DNA from: DATGJX01 sp963830545
GTDB lineage: Bacteria > Vulcanimicrobiota > Vulcanimicrobiia > Vulcanimicrobiales > Vulcanimicrobiaceae
DNA: 64,000 nucleotides
Direction: 5' to 3'
NCBI GenBank assembly: GCA_963830545.1
Contig: CAWHMK010000001.1
Coordinates: 1,612,001-1,676,000, forward strand
The translations under genes and the position numbers were made by a program. Below, one piece after another: positions 8,743 through 17,612 of this stretch (the first letter of the stretch is position 1; each line of letters opens with the position of its first letter). Below the pieces are notes generated by a model. That model was not told the origin of the DNA, searched no databases, and saw only the letters and a list, made by a program, of their open reading frames with translations.

Positions 8743-10028
8743 GCGACTGCGGGTGCGAACTGTTCTACTTCAGTGGAACCGGTCAGTGCGGTCGTGGAAG
8801 CCGTGCCTTCAGAAACCACGCGCGCGACTTCGTCGAAATATCCCGTTCCGACTTCGCGCTGATGACGAGTTGCCGTATAGCCGACGGCCTCGCTTGCGAA
8901 TTCACGCTGTTGGAAATCGGCGTATGCGCTCATTCCGCGCTCGTTGAAATCGCGTGCCAATTCGAACATGCTGTGATTGAGCGCGTGGAATCCGGCGAGC
9001 GTAATGAATTGGAATTTATAGCCCATCGCGTTCAGCGCGTCGCGGAAGCTCGCGATGCTCCGATCGTCGAGCTTCTTTTTCCAGTTGAACGAGGGCGAGC
9101 AGTTGTAGGCAAGCAGCTTGCCCGGGAAATGCGCGTGAATCGCGTCGGCAAATGTCCGCGCTTCCTCGATGTTGGGCTCCGAGGTTTCGCACCAGATCAG
9201 ATCGGCATATGGAGCGTACGCGACCCCGCGCGCGATCGCAGCGTCGATGCCGCCCCGGATGCGATAGAAGCCTTCGAGAGTGCGTTCGCCGGTGCAGAAT
9301 TCCCGATCGCGCGGATCCACGTCGCTCGTTAATAGCTGCGCGGCGTTCGCGTCGGTGCGCGCGACGATGACGGCCGGTACGTCCAGCACGTCCGCCGCGA
9401 ACCGCGCGGCGACCAGATGACGCACGGCTTGCTGCGTCGGGATGAGGACCTTGCCGCCCATGTGCCCGCATTTTTTCTCCGACGCGAGCTGATCTTCGAA
9501 GTGCACGCCGGCGGCGCCGGCTTTAATCATCGACTTCATCAGCTCGAAGACGTTGAGGGCGCCACCGAAACCCGCTTCGGCATCCGCGACGATCGGCGCG
9601 AACCAGCGCGTTCCGCTCCTGCCTTCGCTGCAGTCGATCTGGTCGGCGCGCTGCAACGCGTTGTTGATGCGCTCGACGACTGCGGGCACGCTGTTGACCG
9701 GGTACAGGCTTTGATCCGGATACATCTGACCCGCTGCGTTTGCGTCCGCCGCGACCTGCCAGCCGCTGAGGTAAATCGCCTTGAGCCCGGCCTTAACGGC
9801 CTGCACCGCCTGATTGCCGGTGAGGCAGCCCAGCGCCGCCACCGGTGCCGGTGAGCTCAGCAGGGACCAGAGGCGCTCCGCGCCCAGACGCGCCAGCGTA
9901 AACTCGACTTGGACCGTTCCACGCAGACGCTCGACGTCCGCGGCGGTATAACGCCGCTCGATTCCCGCCCAACGAGGGTCGGTTTTCCAGCGACGCTCCA
10001 AATTTAAGACACTCGGCGCGACGTTCAT
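8739..10028 (-). CDS. aceA: Isocitrate lyase
   Basis: Splits isocitrate into succinate and glyoxylate, allowing growth on acetate or fatty acids. 429 residues, the length of bacterial ICL. The catalytic signature KKCGHMGGKVLIPT is present, with the active cysteine at residue 187, together with SGWQVAADANAAG, ADAEAGFGGALNVFELMKSM and the late YNCSPSFNWKKKLD. ATG at 10028 is preceded by GAGGAG with 6-base spacing. First gene of the aceA-aceB pair. Confidence 0.97.
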   Translation of the reverse strand: MNVAPSVLNLERRWKTDPRWAGIERRYTAADVERLRGTVQVEFTLARLGAERLWSLLSSPAPVAALGCLTGNQAVQAVKAGLKAIYLSGWQVAADANAAGQMYPDQSLYPVNSVPAVVERINNALQRADQIDCSEGRSGTRWFAPIVADAEAGFGGALNVFELMKSMIKAGAAGVHFEDQLASEKKCGHMGGKVLIPTQQAVRHLVAARFAADVLDVPAVIVARTDANAAQLLTSDVDPRDREFCTGERTLEGFYRIRGGIDAAIARGVAYAPYADLIWCETSEPNIEEARTFADAIHAHFPGKLLAYNCSPSFNWKKKLDDRSIASFRDALNAMGYKFQFITLAGFHALNHSMFELARDFNERGMSAYADFQQREFASEAVGYTATRHQREVGTGYFDEVARVVSEGTASTTALTGSTEVEQFAPAVA

Positions 10029-10076
10029 TCGGAACTCCTCTCGTGCCTACGGCGTTTGGCATGTTTGCGATGATAC

Positions 10077-10096
10077 ATTGGACCACTCCAATTGGA
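10077..10096. promoter_or_regulatory. Nested inverted repeats upstream of aceA, candidate operator
   Basis: Two overlapping perfect inverted repeats: ATTGGA-CCAC-TCCAAT at 10077-10092 and the palindrome TCCAATTGGA at 10087-10096. A further TTGGAT half-site lies at about 10114. They sit in the predicted aceA leader, downstream of the promoter at 10140-10168. A GntR- or IclR-type regulator is plausible, but no regulator gene is next door. Confidence 0.45.
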
Positions 10097-10139
10097 TGGT
10101 AGCCTTTTGTTCGTTGGATGAGGTCCGATCAGATGCACA

Positions 10140-10168
10140 AATCTAGCAAACACGGCGCGCCAAGTCAA
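10140..10168 (-). promoter_or_regulatory. Sigma-70-type promoter of aceA-aceB
   Basis: On the minus strand, TTGACT (10163-10168) and TAGATT (10140-10145) are separated by exactly 17 bases, a near-consensus housekeeping promoter. Transcription would start near 10133 and leave a leader of about 105 nt that contains the inverted repeats at 10077-10096. Confidence 0.55.
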
Positions 10169-10234
10169 GGGAGTGATAAGCCTCTAAACCCCGGGTACAA
10201 AGGCTCGTTTGGCCGCTGCTTCGGGTTCCGGAAC

Positions 10235-10858
10235 TCAGAGCATGCCGGCGACTTGCCGGAGATCCTCGAGGAACTTGCCCATCTCACGGCGGCGCGTGTC
10301 GCTGTCGGGCGCGCGTAGAATCGATGAGGGATGCACCGTGGCAAGCACGCGAGGCGCGAGCGGGGAGGAAAGGATTTCGCCGCGGTGCTTCGTGAGCCGG
10401 AAAGTTCTGCCCAGAAGCGCTTGCGCTGCAGTTGCGCCCAGCGCGACGACAATCTTCGGATGCACTTTGCGCAGTTCGGTTTCCAGCCATGGCTCGCAGG
10501 CTTGAATTTCAATGGCCTTCGGTTTTTGATGAATTCGTTTTTTGCCGCGCTCGATGAACTTGAAGTGCTTGACTGCGTTGGTGATGTATGCGCTGCCGGG
10601 TTTTATCCCGGCTTGCTCCATCGTTTTGCGCAGTAGTGCGCCCGCAGGTCCTACGAACGGTTGACCGTCTCGATCTTCCATGTCGCCGGGCTGCTCTCCG
10701 ACGAACACGACCTTCGCTCTCACCGGACCCTCGCCGAATACGGTTTGCGTCGCGTATTTGTAGAGATCGCACCCGCGACAGTGCGCGGCTGCTTCGCGCA
10801 GGCTCTTCATCGACTGGTTTGCGGGCAGAAAGTCGGCCGCCGAACGTGCCATGCGCAC
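10235..10858 (-). CDS. udgX: UdgX-type uracil-DNA glycosylase
   Basis: 207-residue iron-sulfur uracil-DNA glycosylase of the UdgX group, which binds uracil in DNA and becomes covalently attached through a histidine. The motif GEQPGDMEDRDGQPFVGPAG (residues 54-73) is the UdgX form of motif A. The UdgX-specific loop reads KKRIHQKP with the candidate covalent His at residue 110, preceded by NAVKHFKF. Cysteines at 27, 30 and 121 are candidate cluster ligands. The C-terminal motif ATVHPSSILRAP is intact. It ends 206 bases before aceA and starts 12 bases after the end of the tricorn gene, so it may be cotranscribed with the latter. Confidence 0.9.
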   Translation of the reverse strand: MRMARSAADFLPANQSMKSLREAAAHCRGCDLYKYATQTVFGEGPVRAKVVFVGEQPGDMEDRDGQPFVGPAGALLRKTMEQAGIKPGSAYITNAVKHFKFIERGKKRIHQKPKAIEIQACEPWLETELRKVHPKIVVALGATAAQALLGRTFRLTKHRGEILSSPLAPRVLATVHPSSILRAPDSDTRRREMGKFLEDLRQVAGML

Positions 10859-10870
10859 GTTTTTCCCAAA

Positions 10871-13800
10871 CTACGGCAAGTTCGGCAGCGGCAACGACGG
10901 TTTGCTGCTCAAATCCGGGAATGGTTCGTCGTGACGCTCCGCAGCTTGCAGCGCAAGGCGAATCGCGAAGTCGATCTGCGGATCTTTACCGTCGCGATAA
11001 TCATGCGGCGCGACATCGACGTCGTAATCGGGATCGGTGCCGTGATTTTCGACTTTCCAACCGACGTCCTTGAACCAGAACGAGAATTCCGGTTGCGTCG
11101 TAATCGTGCCGTCGACCAAACGATGGTACGGATTGATTCCGATGACGCCGCCCCACGTGCGTTTTCCGACAAGTGGCCCCAGTTTGTACAGTTTGAAGCA
11201 GTGGCTGAAAATGTCGCCATCGGAACCCGCGAACTGATTCGTCATGGCAACTATGGGTCCCGCGACGGATTCCGGCGGATACGGAATGGGTTTGTTGCTG
11301 TAGCGAGAGACGTCGTAGCCTACGCGCTTGCGATTGAGCTTCTCGAGCAGCAGCGGCGAAACGTGGCCGCCGCGGTTATAGCGTACGTCGACGATGAGTC
11401 CGTCGCGATCGAATTCCGAGAGATAGCCGCGATGAAATTCGGAAAATCCCCACGGCCCCATGTCGGGAACGTGCACGTAGCCGATTTTTCCGTCCGTGCG
11501 TTCGTGCACGAGCCGGCGGTTTGCTTCGACCCACGCGCGATAGCGCAGCTGCTGCTCGCTTGAGAGCGTCTTTACTGCCCCGCGCCGCTCGCCGGTCAAC
11601 GTTTTTGCCGCGATCGCCACTTCGCGCCCCGCAGTATTCACTAGGGCTTGGTTCGGCGAGAACTCGCGCGAAAGCGCTTTGCCGCCGATCGCGAGGAGCA
11701 CGTCGCCTTCGTTGATTCCCAGTCCGGGTTCGGCCAGCGGCGAGTCGACGTCGCGGTTCCACGAATCGCCGCGATAAATGCGAATGATGCGCCAGCCGCC
11801 CGCGCTCTCGTCCCATGCGTAGTCCGCACCCAGGAACCCGCGGTTGTAATTCGGCGGCCGGCGCAGGTCGCCGCCGATTTCGTATGCGTGCGATGTTCCG
11901 AGTTCGCCGTGCATCTCCCAAATGACGTCCGAAAGTTCCGAGCGAGTGCGCACGCGCGGAAGCAGCACTTCGTACCGGTCGTAGACGCGGTCCCAATCGA
12001 TGTCCGACATGTCTTCCACCCAGAACTGCTCGGTTTGCAGGCGCCACGCCTCGCGGTACATCTGCTTCCATTCGGCCTGAGGATCGAGCTCGACGTGCAG
12101 CCGGTCGAGATCGACCCAACCGCTTTTGCGTCCCGATTCGCTCGGAGGTTTGAGATCGTCGTGCTCCTCCGGCAAATCCGCAAGCGCATCGATCGCGCGA
12201 AGGCGATCGCGCGAGCGGTACACGATCGTATGATGGTCGCTTCCCAGAACGATCTCCGAGAGGTCCGTTGCGATCGTCGCGCTGCGCTGCTGCTCGAAAT
12301 CATAGGCGAGCAGCGAACCGTCGTCGTCCTCTTCGTCCCACGCGCGGTCGTGCGGTTTTATCCCGCGCACTTCGAACTTGGTGAACAGCGCGCGGCTGCG
12401 CACGGCCACGATCTGTTCGTACTGTCCTTCGTCGACCGGAAATGCAAGAATGCGTCCTTCGATGCCGTCGAAATCGATCTCGATCCTCGGCGGCTTCTCG
12501 GATTTACGCTTTTCCTCGTCAGCCTGCTCGCGCTCGTGCTCGTGCTCGCGATGTACCGGCTTGGGTTTGGGCGTGAACGGATTGGGCACGTCGCTGCGCA
12601 GCGTGAGCAAGAACGGGCGCTGCGCCTGCGGGAAACTCAAATTGAATTGCAAGGCGTCGTACACCGGGTCGAAGTCGCGCGTCGAAATGAAATAGAGGTA
12701 CTTGCCTTCCGGATCCCACGCCGGACTCTGATCGACGCGCATACGCGGAGTCACGTCGTACGTTTTGCCCGACTTGCATTTGACGATTCGCACGATCGCC
12801 GTGTTGTCGCCCCCGGGCCACCACACGTACGCGAGCCAGCGCCCATCCGGCGAAAAGGCGAGATCCGTGACGCGGTTGCCCAAGCTCTTGTCGATAACGC
12901 GCGGCGCGCCGTCGCCGTCGAGCAAACACAACTCGTAACGATGGTTCGCAAATGCGATGCGATCGCTAACGGGCGAGCACGCCAGTTCGGTGACGCGTCC
13001 GATGTCGCTCTTGGTGAGCATCCGCGCGGGAGTCGATGCGTCGGCGGCATGCAGCGCGATTTGCTCGTAGCCGTTCTCGTCGCTTACCGTCACGAAACGC
13101 TTCCCGTCGTGCATCCATGCGATGCAGCGTTCACGCACCCCGCCGCCCTTGCCGTGAAGCAGCGGAGTCTCTTCCCAAAACGCCATCGTATAGGGCTGCC
13201 CTCGCGCAATAATCGCGAGCGTCGTTCCATCGGGGGAAGGCGCGAATTCATCGAATTCTTCCGAACCGTCGAGGAAGCGCCGCGCCGTTTGAGGTGCGGC
13301 CGAAGCAGCAGCGATCGCAACTTCACGCGCTTCGTCACGCGCGAGATCGTAACAAAAGATTGCGCCGCCGCACGTATACGCGATGCGCCTTCCGTCGGTC
13401 GAAGGAAAACGTACGTAGTAATCGCTGTGGTGCGTGTGGCGCCGCACGTCGCCGCCATCGATCGAGCACGAGTAGATGTTGCCGATTCCCTCGTGATCGG
13501 AGAGAAAATAGATGCGATCGCCGATCCACATCGGCCACACCGGATTTCCGTTCGGCAACTGCAGGCGTTCGAATTCGCCCGCGTGCTGCGCGTCGGTCCA
13601 AACTTCGCCGGCGGTTCCGCCGCGATACCGCTTCCAGCGAGCGGGGTCCGTTTCGTTGCGTCCGATTGCGAAGCGTCCATCCGGCCCGGGATAGAACGAC
13701 TTCATGTGGCCCAGCCCGATCTCGCGCGGCGAACCTCCGGCCGGCGATATCGCGAAGCCGCGCGTGTCGCGCTCGTACCACGCGCTCGGATTGCTGACGA

Positions 13801-14107
13801 AGTAGATTTCCGAACCGTCGCTGCTCCACGTGCACGTCGACGCGATGGTGCCTCCCAGGAACGTCAACCGGCGCGGCCGTCCCCCGCTCGAGGGCATGAC
13901 GTAGACCTCCGGGTTGCCCTCGTCGGTAGCGATGAATGCGATGTGCGAGCCGTCGGGCGAAAGCCGCGGCAGCGTGCACGCTCCAGGCGTGGCCGTCAGG
14001 CGTACCGCCGTCCCGCCAGAGGACGGCACGCTCCACAAGTCGTCCTCGCACGCGAAAACGATGCGATCTGCAGCGAGGGTGGCGTAGCGATAGTAGCCCT
14101 GTTCCAT
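10871..14107 (-). CDS. Tricorn-type S41 serine protease
   Basis: 1078-residue homolog of the archaeal tricorn protease, which cuts oligopeptides coming from proteasome-like proteases. Order: N-terminal beta-propeller repeats (LSPDGSHIAFIA, WSSDGSEIYFVS, FSPDGRWLAYV and others, residues ~1-620), a charged linker (HEHEREQADEEKRK), a C1 helical domain containing the Ser-His pair in LGTSHAYEIGG, a PDZ-like region (LAEPGLGINEGDVLLAI), and the S41 core with the nucleophile in NQFAGSDGDIF and RTWGGVIG. No signal peptide, so cytoplasmic. Divergent from uppS with a 75-base gap. Confidence 0.92.
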   Translation of the reverse strand: MEQGYYRYATLAADRIVFACEDDLWSVPSSGGTAVRLTATPGACTLPRLSPDGSHIAFIATDEGNPEVYVMPSSGGRPRRLTFLGGTIASTCTWSSDGSEIYFVSNPSAWYERDTRGFAISPAGGSPREIGLGHMKSFYPGPDGRFAIGRNETDPARWKRYRGGTAGEVWTDAQHAGEFERLQLPNGNPVWPMWIGDRIYFLSDHEGIGNIYSCSIDGGDVRRHTHHSDYYVRFPSTDGRRIAYTCGGAIFCYDLARDEAREVAIAAASAAPQTARRFLDGSEEFDEFAPSPDGTTLAIIARGQPYTMAFWEETPLLHGKGGGVRERCIAWMHDGKRFVTVSDENGYEQIALHAADASTPARMLTKSDIGRVTELACSPVSDRIAFANHRYELCLLDGDGAPRVIDKSLGNRVTDLAFSPDGRWLAYVWWPGGDNTAIVRIVKCKSGKTYDVTPRMRVDQSPAWDPEGKYLYFISTRDFDPVYDALQFNLSFPQAQRPFLLTLRSDVPNPFTPKPKPVHREHEHEREQADEEKRKSEKPPRIEIDFDGIEGRILAFPVDEGQYEQIVAVRSRALFTKFEVRGIKPHDRAWDEEDDDGSLLAYDFEQQRSATIATDLSEIVLGSDHHTIVYRSRDRLRAIDALADLPEEHDDLKPPSESGRKSGWVDLDRLHVELDPQAEWKQMYREAWRLQTEQFWVEDMSDIDWDRVYDRYEVLLPRVRTRSELSDVIWEMHGELGTSHAYEIGGDLRRPPNYNRGFLGADYAWDESAGGWRIIRIYRGDSWNRDVDSPLAEPGLGINEGDVLLAIGGKALSREFSPNQALVNTAGREVAIAAKTLTGERRGAVKTLSSEQQLRYRAWVEANRRLVHERTDGKIGYVHVPDMGPWGFSEFHRGYLSEFDRDGLIVDVRYNRGGHVSPLLLEKLNRKRVGYDVSRYSNKPIPYPPESVAGPIVAMTNQFAGSDGDIFSHCFKLYKLGPLVGKRTWGGVIGINPYHRLVDGTITTQPEFSFWFKDVGWKVENHGTDPDYDVDVAPHDYRDGKDPQIDFAIRLALQAAERHDEPFPDLSSKPSLPLPNLP

Positions 14108-14157
14108 GAGGCGCTCAGAGTTGGCGACGGACGCGGCCCGTCCCGCTTGCAGACGAA

Positions 14158-14180
14158 ATTACTTTGTGATACAAAGTAAT
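14158..14180. promoter_or_regulatory. Perfect 10-bp palindrome abutting the uppS start, candidate operator
   Basis: ATTACTTTGT-GAT-ACAAAGTAAT, a perfect inverted repeat ending two bases before the uppS ATG. There is no Shine-Dalgarno sequence. A TTGCAG at 14147-14152 stands 17 bases from TACAAA at 14170-14175, which would place the transcript start on or next to the ATG, so the operator may overlap the core promoter of a leaderless gene. A PadR/GntR-like dimer is a possible ligand; this is inference. Confidence 0.55.
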
Positions 14181-14182
14181 AC

Positions 14183-14869
14183 ATGGCGCACGTCGCAATC
14201 ATCATGGATGGCAACCGCCGGTGGGCGCTTGCACGCGGGCTTCCGTTGGCGGAGGGGTACCGGCGTGGAATCGCGGCGTTGCGCGAAACCGTTTCCGCAG
14301 CCATCGACAACGGCGTCGGCACGCTTACGGTGTACGGGTTCTCCACGGAGAATTGGCGGCGCGACGCCGGTGAAATCAGCACGCTCATGCAGCTGTGCGC
14401 TGCGTTTGCCTGCACCGAGAAGCCGGCGCTCCTGCGGCAAGGCGTGCGCGTACGTGTTTTGGGCAACATCGAACCATTCATGCTGCCGGCGCGCGCCGGC
14501 CTGCGCGATTTGGTTCGTTCGACCGAGAAGAATCGGCGCCTAACGCTGAATTTGGCGCTCAACTACAGCGGGCGCGCAGAAATCGTTCGCGCCGCGCAAT
14601 TGCTTGCGCGCGACGCGTGCGGCGGACGGATTTCCATCGAGGAGATCGACGAGAATGCCCTGCGCTCGCGCATGTACGCGCCCGAAATGCCGGATCCGGA
14701 TCTCTTGATCCGCACGGGCGGCGATCTGCGCGTCTCGAACTTCTTGCTCTACCAAATCGCGTACACCGAACTGCTTACGCTCCCCATTCTGTGGCCCGAT
14801 TTTACCGCCGGGCATTTTACGCAGGCCGTGCGCGCGTTGGGCGAACGCGAGCGCCGCTTCGGCGCGTAA
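14183..14869 (+). CDS. uppS: Isoprenyl transferase (undecaprenyl diphosphate synthase family)
   Basis: cis-Prenyltransferase that builds the C55 (or shorter) polyprenyl diphosphate lipid carrier for cell-wall synthesis. 228 residues. Starts with the catalytic HVAIIMDGNRRWA, followed by GYRRGIAALRETV, LTVYGFSTENWRR, LNLALNYSGRAEIVRA and the dimer-site DPDLLIRTGGDLRVSNFLLY. Slightly shorter than E. coli UppS but complete. The ATG at 14183 has no ribosome-binding site and is preceded directly by a palindrome, pointing to leaderless, regulated expression. Confidence 0.93.
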   Translation: MAHVAIIMDGNRRWALARGLPLAEGYRRGIAALRETVSAAIDNGVGTLTVYGFSTENWRRDAGEISTLMQLCAAFACTEKPALLRQGVRVRVLGNIEPFMLPARAGLRDLVRSTEKNRRLTLNLALNYSGRAEIVRAAQLLARDACGGRISIEEIDENALRSRMYAPEMPDPDLLIRTGGDLRVSNFLLYQIAYTELLTLPILWPDFTAGHFTQAVRALGERERRFGA

Positions 14870-14879
14870 AACGCTTGCT

Positions 14880-16352
14880 TCAGTGCGCGTCCTGAATCTC
14901 GTGGAAGTTGGGCCCGCCCGTATTCGCCGTGCGCTGCATGGAGCGCGCGATGTCCGGAATGATCGTTTGGCCGTTCGCCTGTTCGAGCAATTCGCTTAAA
15001 GCCAGGTACACCATGCCGCCCTCGCGCAGTTGCATGAGCGGCGACGTGAGCACCGGCGTGCGCGATTCGCGTTCGGTCGCGACGATCGGGAGCGAAGACG
15101 CGGTAAAGCGCGTAGGCGGAAATCCGGCCAGACTTCGAAAAAGCAGCTCGGCGTACAACCCGTTCGCCCAGCCGAAATCCGCGCGAGTGAACAGCCAATA
15201 TCCGTCCGGCCAAAAACTTTCGTGAATGAGTCCGTCGTTGGAATCGGTTTGCGCAAGGGTCGTAATACTTTCCGCCGTTTCTTTCGCCGACGTCGCGGTC
15301 AGCGCTCGCGAGATGATTCCGAGGGGCCACACGAAACCTTGCGGCGTATGCGGACTGCCCAATCCTTGCGCATACGTGCCGCTGAAATACCACGGATTCT
15401 CCTTCGAAAGTGTGTATGCGCGGGTATTCAAATACGCGGGGTCGTCGGCAGAGCACCAGCCCAAATACGGAAGCGCCGTCAAATTCGGGAGGTTCGCGTC
15501 GTCCATGTAGAGGTCGTTTCCGAGGCCGTCCGTCTCATAGACGTACACCCATCCGCCGTAGCGCGGATTCCAGACACGGCCGTAGCTCGAGATCCCTTCG
15601 TAGATCTGCGCGGCGATCGAAGTTGCTTCGTTGGAGAGATTCCGATCTTCGTATCCGTCGACCGCCATTTGCGCAAGATCTTGCAGTGCGATTACCGCAA
15701 TCGCTTCCTGCGGGATGTTGAACGGATAGGCAGTTCGATCGTCGGATGGCCGGAAGGCCGACCATATCATGCCCGTGTTGCCGTTGAACGGATGATTGAA
15801 ATTCACCCCTGCGAATGCGTATTTGCTGCACTGCGCATGAAGCTGCTCGCAGCGGTACGTGTCGACGATTTTCCTCAGTGCGGCATGAAACGTAGGCGTA
15901 TAGAAGTTCGTATGGTGCGTTTCCTCGCGGTACACCCAGGCGAGTAACACCGGCCACGCGAGAGAATCGGCCTCCCACTTGCGTTCCCAGACGGAGTAAT
16001 CCGCTCGATAGGCATTGGCGTACGGATCGGCGAGAATGTTTCGCGCATCGCGCTCTACGACGCCCGAAAAGCGCACCGCGAGAATAGGATATGCATTCGC
16101 AAAACGCACGTAGGGAAGCGTCTGCGCGGACGAATCGCGCAACCACATCGCCGGAATGTCGCCCGTCTGGACGTACGTCGTATCATCCGCCTCGCTGAAA
16201 AAATCCGAAAACAGCGTGTGAAACAGCGTTTGCGCCTGAATCGAGCGCGCGCGGTGGCCGGTCATCGGAATGGTTAGCCGCTGCGCATTCGCCGGAATCG
16301 CGAGCGCACAAACGAGCAGCGCGCAGATTGCTGCGCGCAACGTGCGTATCAC
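14880..16352 (-). CDS. Glycoside hydrolase family 125 (exo-alpha-1,6-mannosidase)
   Basis: Predicted metal-independent exo-acting alpha-mannosidase, exported. 490 residues with a signal peptide (AAICALLVCALAIPANAQ). GH125 landmarks are TGDIPAMWLRDSSAQ at residues 63-77, GVNFNHPFNGNTGMIWSAFR, MDDANLPNLTALPYLGW, SGTYAQGLGSPHT and LIHESFWPDG. It starts four bases inside the end of the upstream serine hydrolase, so the two form an operon. A GH38 mannosidase 30 kb away suggests mannoside use. Confidence 0.92.
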   Translation of the reverse strand: MIRTLRAAICALLVCALAIPANAQRLTIPMTGHRARSIQAQTLFHTLFSDFFSEADDTTYVQTGDIPAMWLRDSSAQTLPYVRFANAYPILAVRFSGVVERDARNILADPYANAYRADYSVWERKWEADSLAWPVLLAWVYREETHHTNFYTPTFHAALRKIVDTYRCEQLHAQCSKYAFAGVNFNHPFNGNTGMIWSAFRPSDDRTAYPFNIPQEAIAVIALQDLAQMAVDGYEDRNLSNEATSIAAQIYEGISSYGRVWNPRYGGWVYVYETDGLGNDLYMDDANLPNLTALPYLGWCSADDPAYLNTRAYTLSKENPWYFSGTYAQGLGSPHTPQGFVWPLGIISRALTATSAKETAESITTLAQTDSNDGLIHESFWPDGYWLFTRADFGWANGLYAELLFRSLAGFPPTRFTASSLPIVATERESRTPVLTSPLMQLREGGMVYLALSELLEQANGQTIIPDIARSMQRTANTGGPNFHEIQDAH

Positions 16353-17524
16353 AGCGGCGTAACGGATATCTCGCCGAGCGCGCCGTTCGCGCTTACTTTG
16401 GCGCGAAGCTGCACGCGCGATCCGTCGGAGAGGGTCACGCGGTACTCAACACTCGCGCCTTCGGTGGAGGTTTCACGGTTGAGGAATTCGACCAGAGTCA
16501 CTTGCCGCGGCGAAAACATGGCGGCCGCGCGCCGGCGTATTTGTGCAGTGATCTGCGGATCTTCGTTTTCCGCGGGTCCGATCGTATTTTCGTTTGAAGG
16601 CTGCAGTGCGGAAAGAATGTCCAAGGCAAGCGGCGCGAGATCGATTTTACCCGCGTTGCAAAGAATTGCCGCTTCCTCACCCGTTTGCGGAACGAGGAAC
16701 GCGAATGCACTGTATCCGTCGACGTTGCCGCTTGCATACCACACGTCGCTGCGGAATTGCTCGCTCTGCAGCAGTCCGTAGTACGGCGGCCGCATCGTCA
16801 GCAGAAATCGGAGAAGGTCCGGAACGTTCGAGGTCATGGCGGCGGCCGAAAACGCATAGGCGGGCATGGACGGCGTCGCGCGTGAAAAGTTCGCACCCTC
16901 GAAACTATAGCCGAGCGCTTCACCGGGTTGATCGCCGTAGCGCGTATTCCGAAGCCGCATCGGCGCGATGACATGCGCGTTCAAGAAGTCCTCGAACGGC
17001 TGCCGCGTCACGTGCTCGGCGATCATACCGAGAATCACGTAATTCGTGTTGCTGTACGCGAACTGCGTGCCGGGCGCGAATTGCAGCCGCTGCTGCGCGA
17101 CCGCATCCGCAAGTTGTTCCGGAGCATACCAGGCGTACGGATTGAGCGTGCCTGCATCCGTGTACGAAGGTATTCCGCTGCGCTGCGCGAGCAAGTCGCG
17201 GACCGTAACCCGCGGTCCCCATGGAAAGCGTTCGAGATAGCGCTGCGCAGACTCATCGAGCGCGACCTTCTTCCGTTCTGCAAGCAGCATGACTGCGCGC
17301 GCGGTGAACATCTTCGTGAGCGACCCGATGCGGTACACGGTTTGCACTTGCGCTGGAAGGCGACGCAGCACGTCGCGTTCGCCGTATCCGCGTTCGTAGA
17401 GGACGTCGCCGTTTCGTGCGATGCCGACGGAGATGCCCGCGATATGCTGCGCTCGCATCACCAGCGAGACTGCGTCGTCAATGGCAGCGGTACGCAGGAT
17501 CGCCGCAAGCATCAGCACGTGCAT
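16349..17524 (-). CDS. Serine hydrolase, beta-lactamase class C/penicillin-binding-like
   Basis: 391-residue member of the beta-lactamase-related (PF00144) family: esterase, D-aminopeptidase or carboxypeptidase-like rather than a proven beta-lactamase. Active-site motif SLTK at residues 68-71, with a tyrosine box YSNTNY and a late hydrophobic C-terminal lipocalin-like extension. From ATG 17524 the N-terminus (MHVLMLAAILRTAA) is weakly hydrophobic, perhaps a short signal. The frame is open 99 bases further upstream, but that part is cysteine/arginine rich and opposes meaB. Overlaps the GH125 gene by ATGA. Confidence 0.8.
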   Translation of the reverse strand: MHVLMLAAILRTAAIDDAVSLVMRAQHIAGISVGIARNGDVLYERGYGERDVLRRLPAQVQTVYRIGSLTKMFTARAVMLLAERKKVALDESAQRYLERFPWGPRVTVRDLLAQRSGIPSYTDAGTLNPYAWYAPEQLADAVAQQRLQFAPGTQFAYSNTNYVILGMIAEHVTRQPFEDFLNAHVIAPMRLRNTRYGDQPGEALGYSFEGANFSRATPSMPAYAFSAAAMTSNVPDLLRFLLTMRPPYYGLLQSEQFRSDVWYASGNVDGYSAFAFLVPQTGEEAAILCNAGKIDLAPLALDILSALQPSNENTIGPAENEDPQITAQIRRRAAAMFSPRQVTLVEFLNRETSTEGASVEYRVTLSDGSRVQLRAKVSANGALGEISVTPL

Positions 17525-17612
17525 ATGTGCTGTTTCGCACCAAGCGTTCGCGAGGCATGCCCACCGCCGGATTGAAGGGCCGCGCGCGCTCCGGCCGCAA
17601 TCCTTACATAGC

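Noticed and set aside
11648..14179. An 843-codon open frame opposite the tricorn gene
   Set aside because: It is the antisense shadow of a protein with clear tricorn/S41 motifs; its translation has no recognisable domain and is arginine/alanine rich, as expected for GC-rich shadows.
14158..14180. The uppS palindrome as a transcription terminator of a neighbouring gene
   Set aside because: The two flanking genes are divergent, so no transcript ends here, and there is no T-run.
16349..17524. Calling the SLTK protein a beta-lactamase resistance gene
   Set aside because: The family is mostly esterases and peptidases; nothing around it points to resistance, and it shares an operon with a mannosidase.
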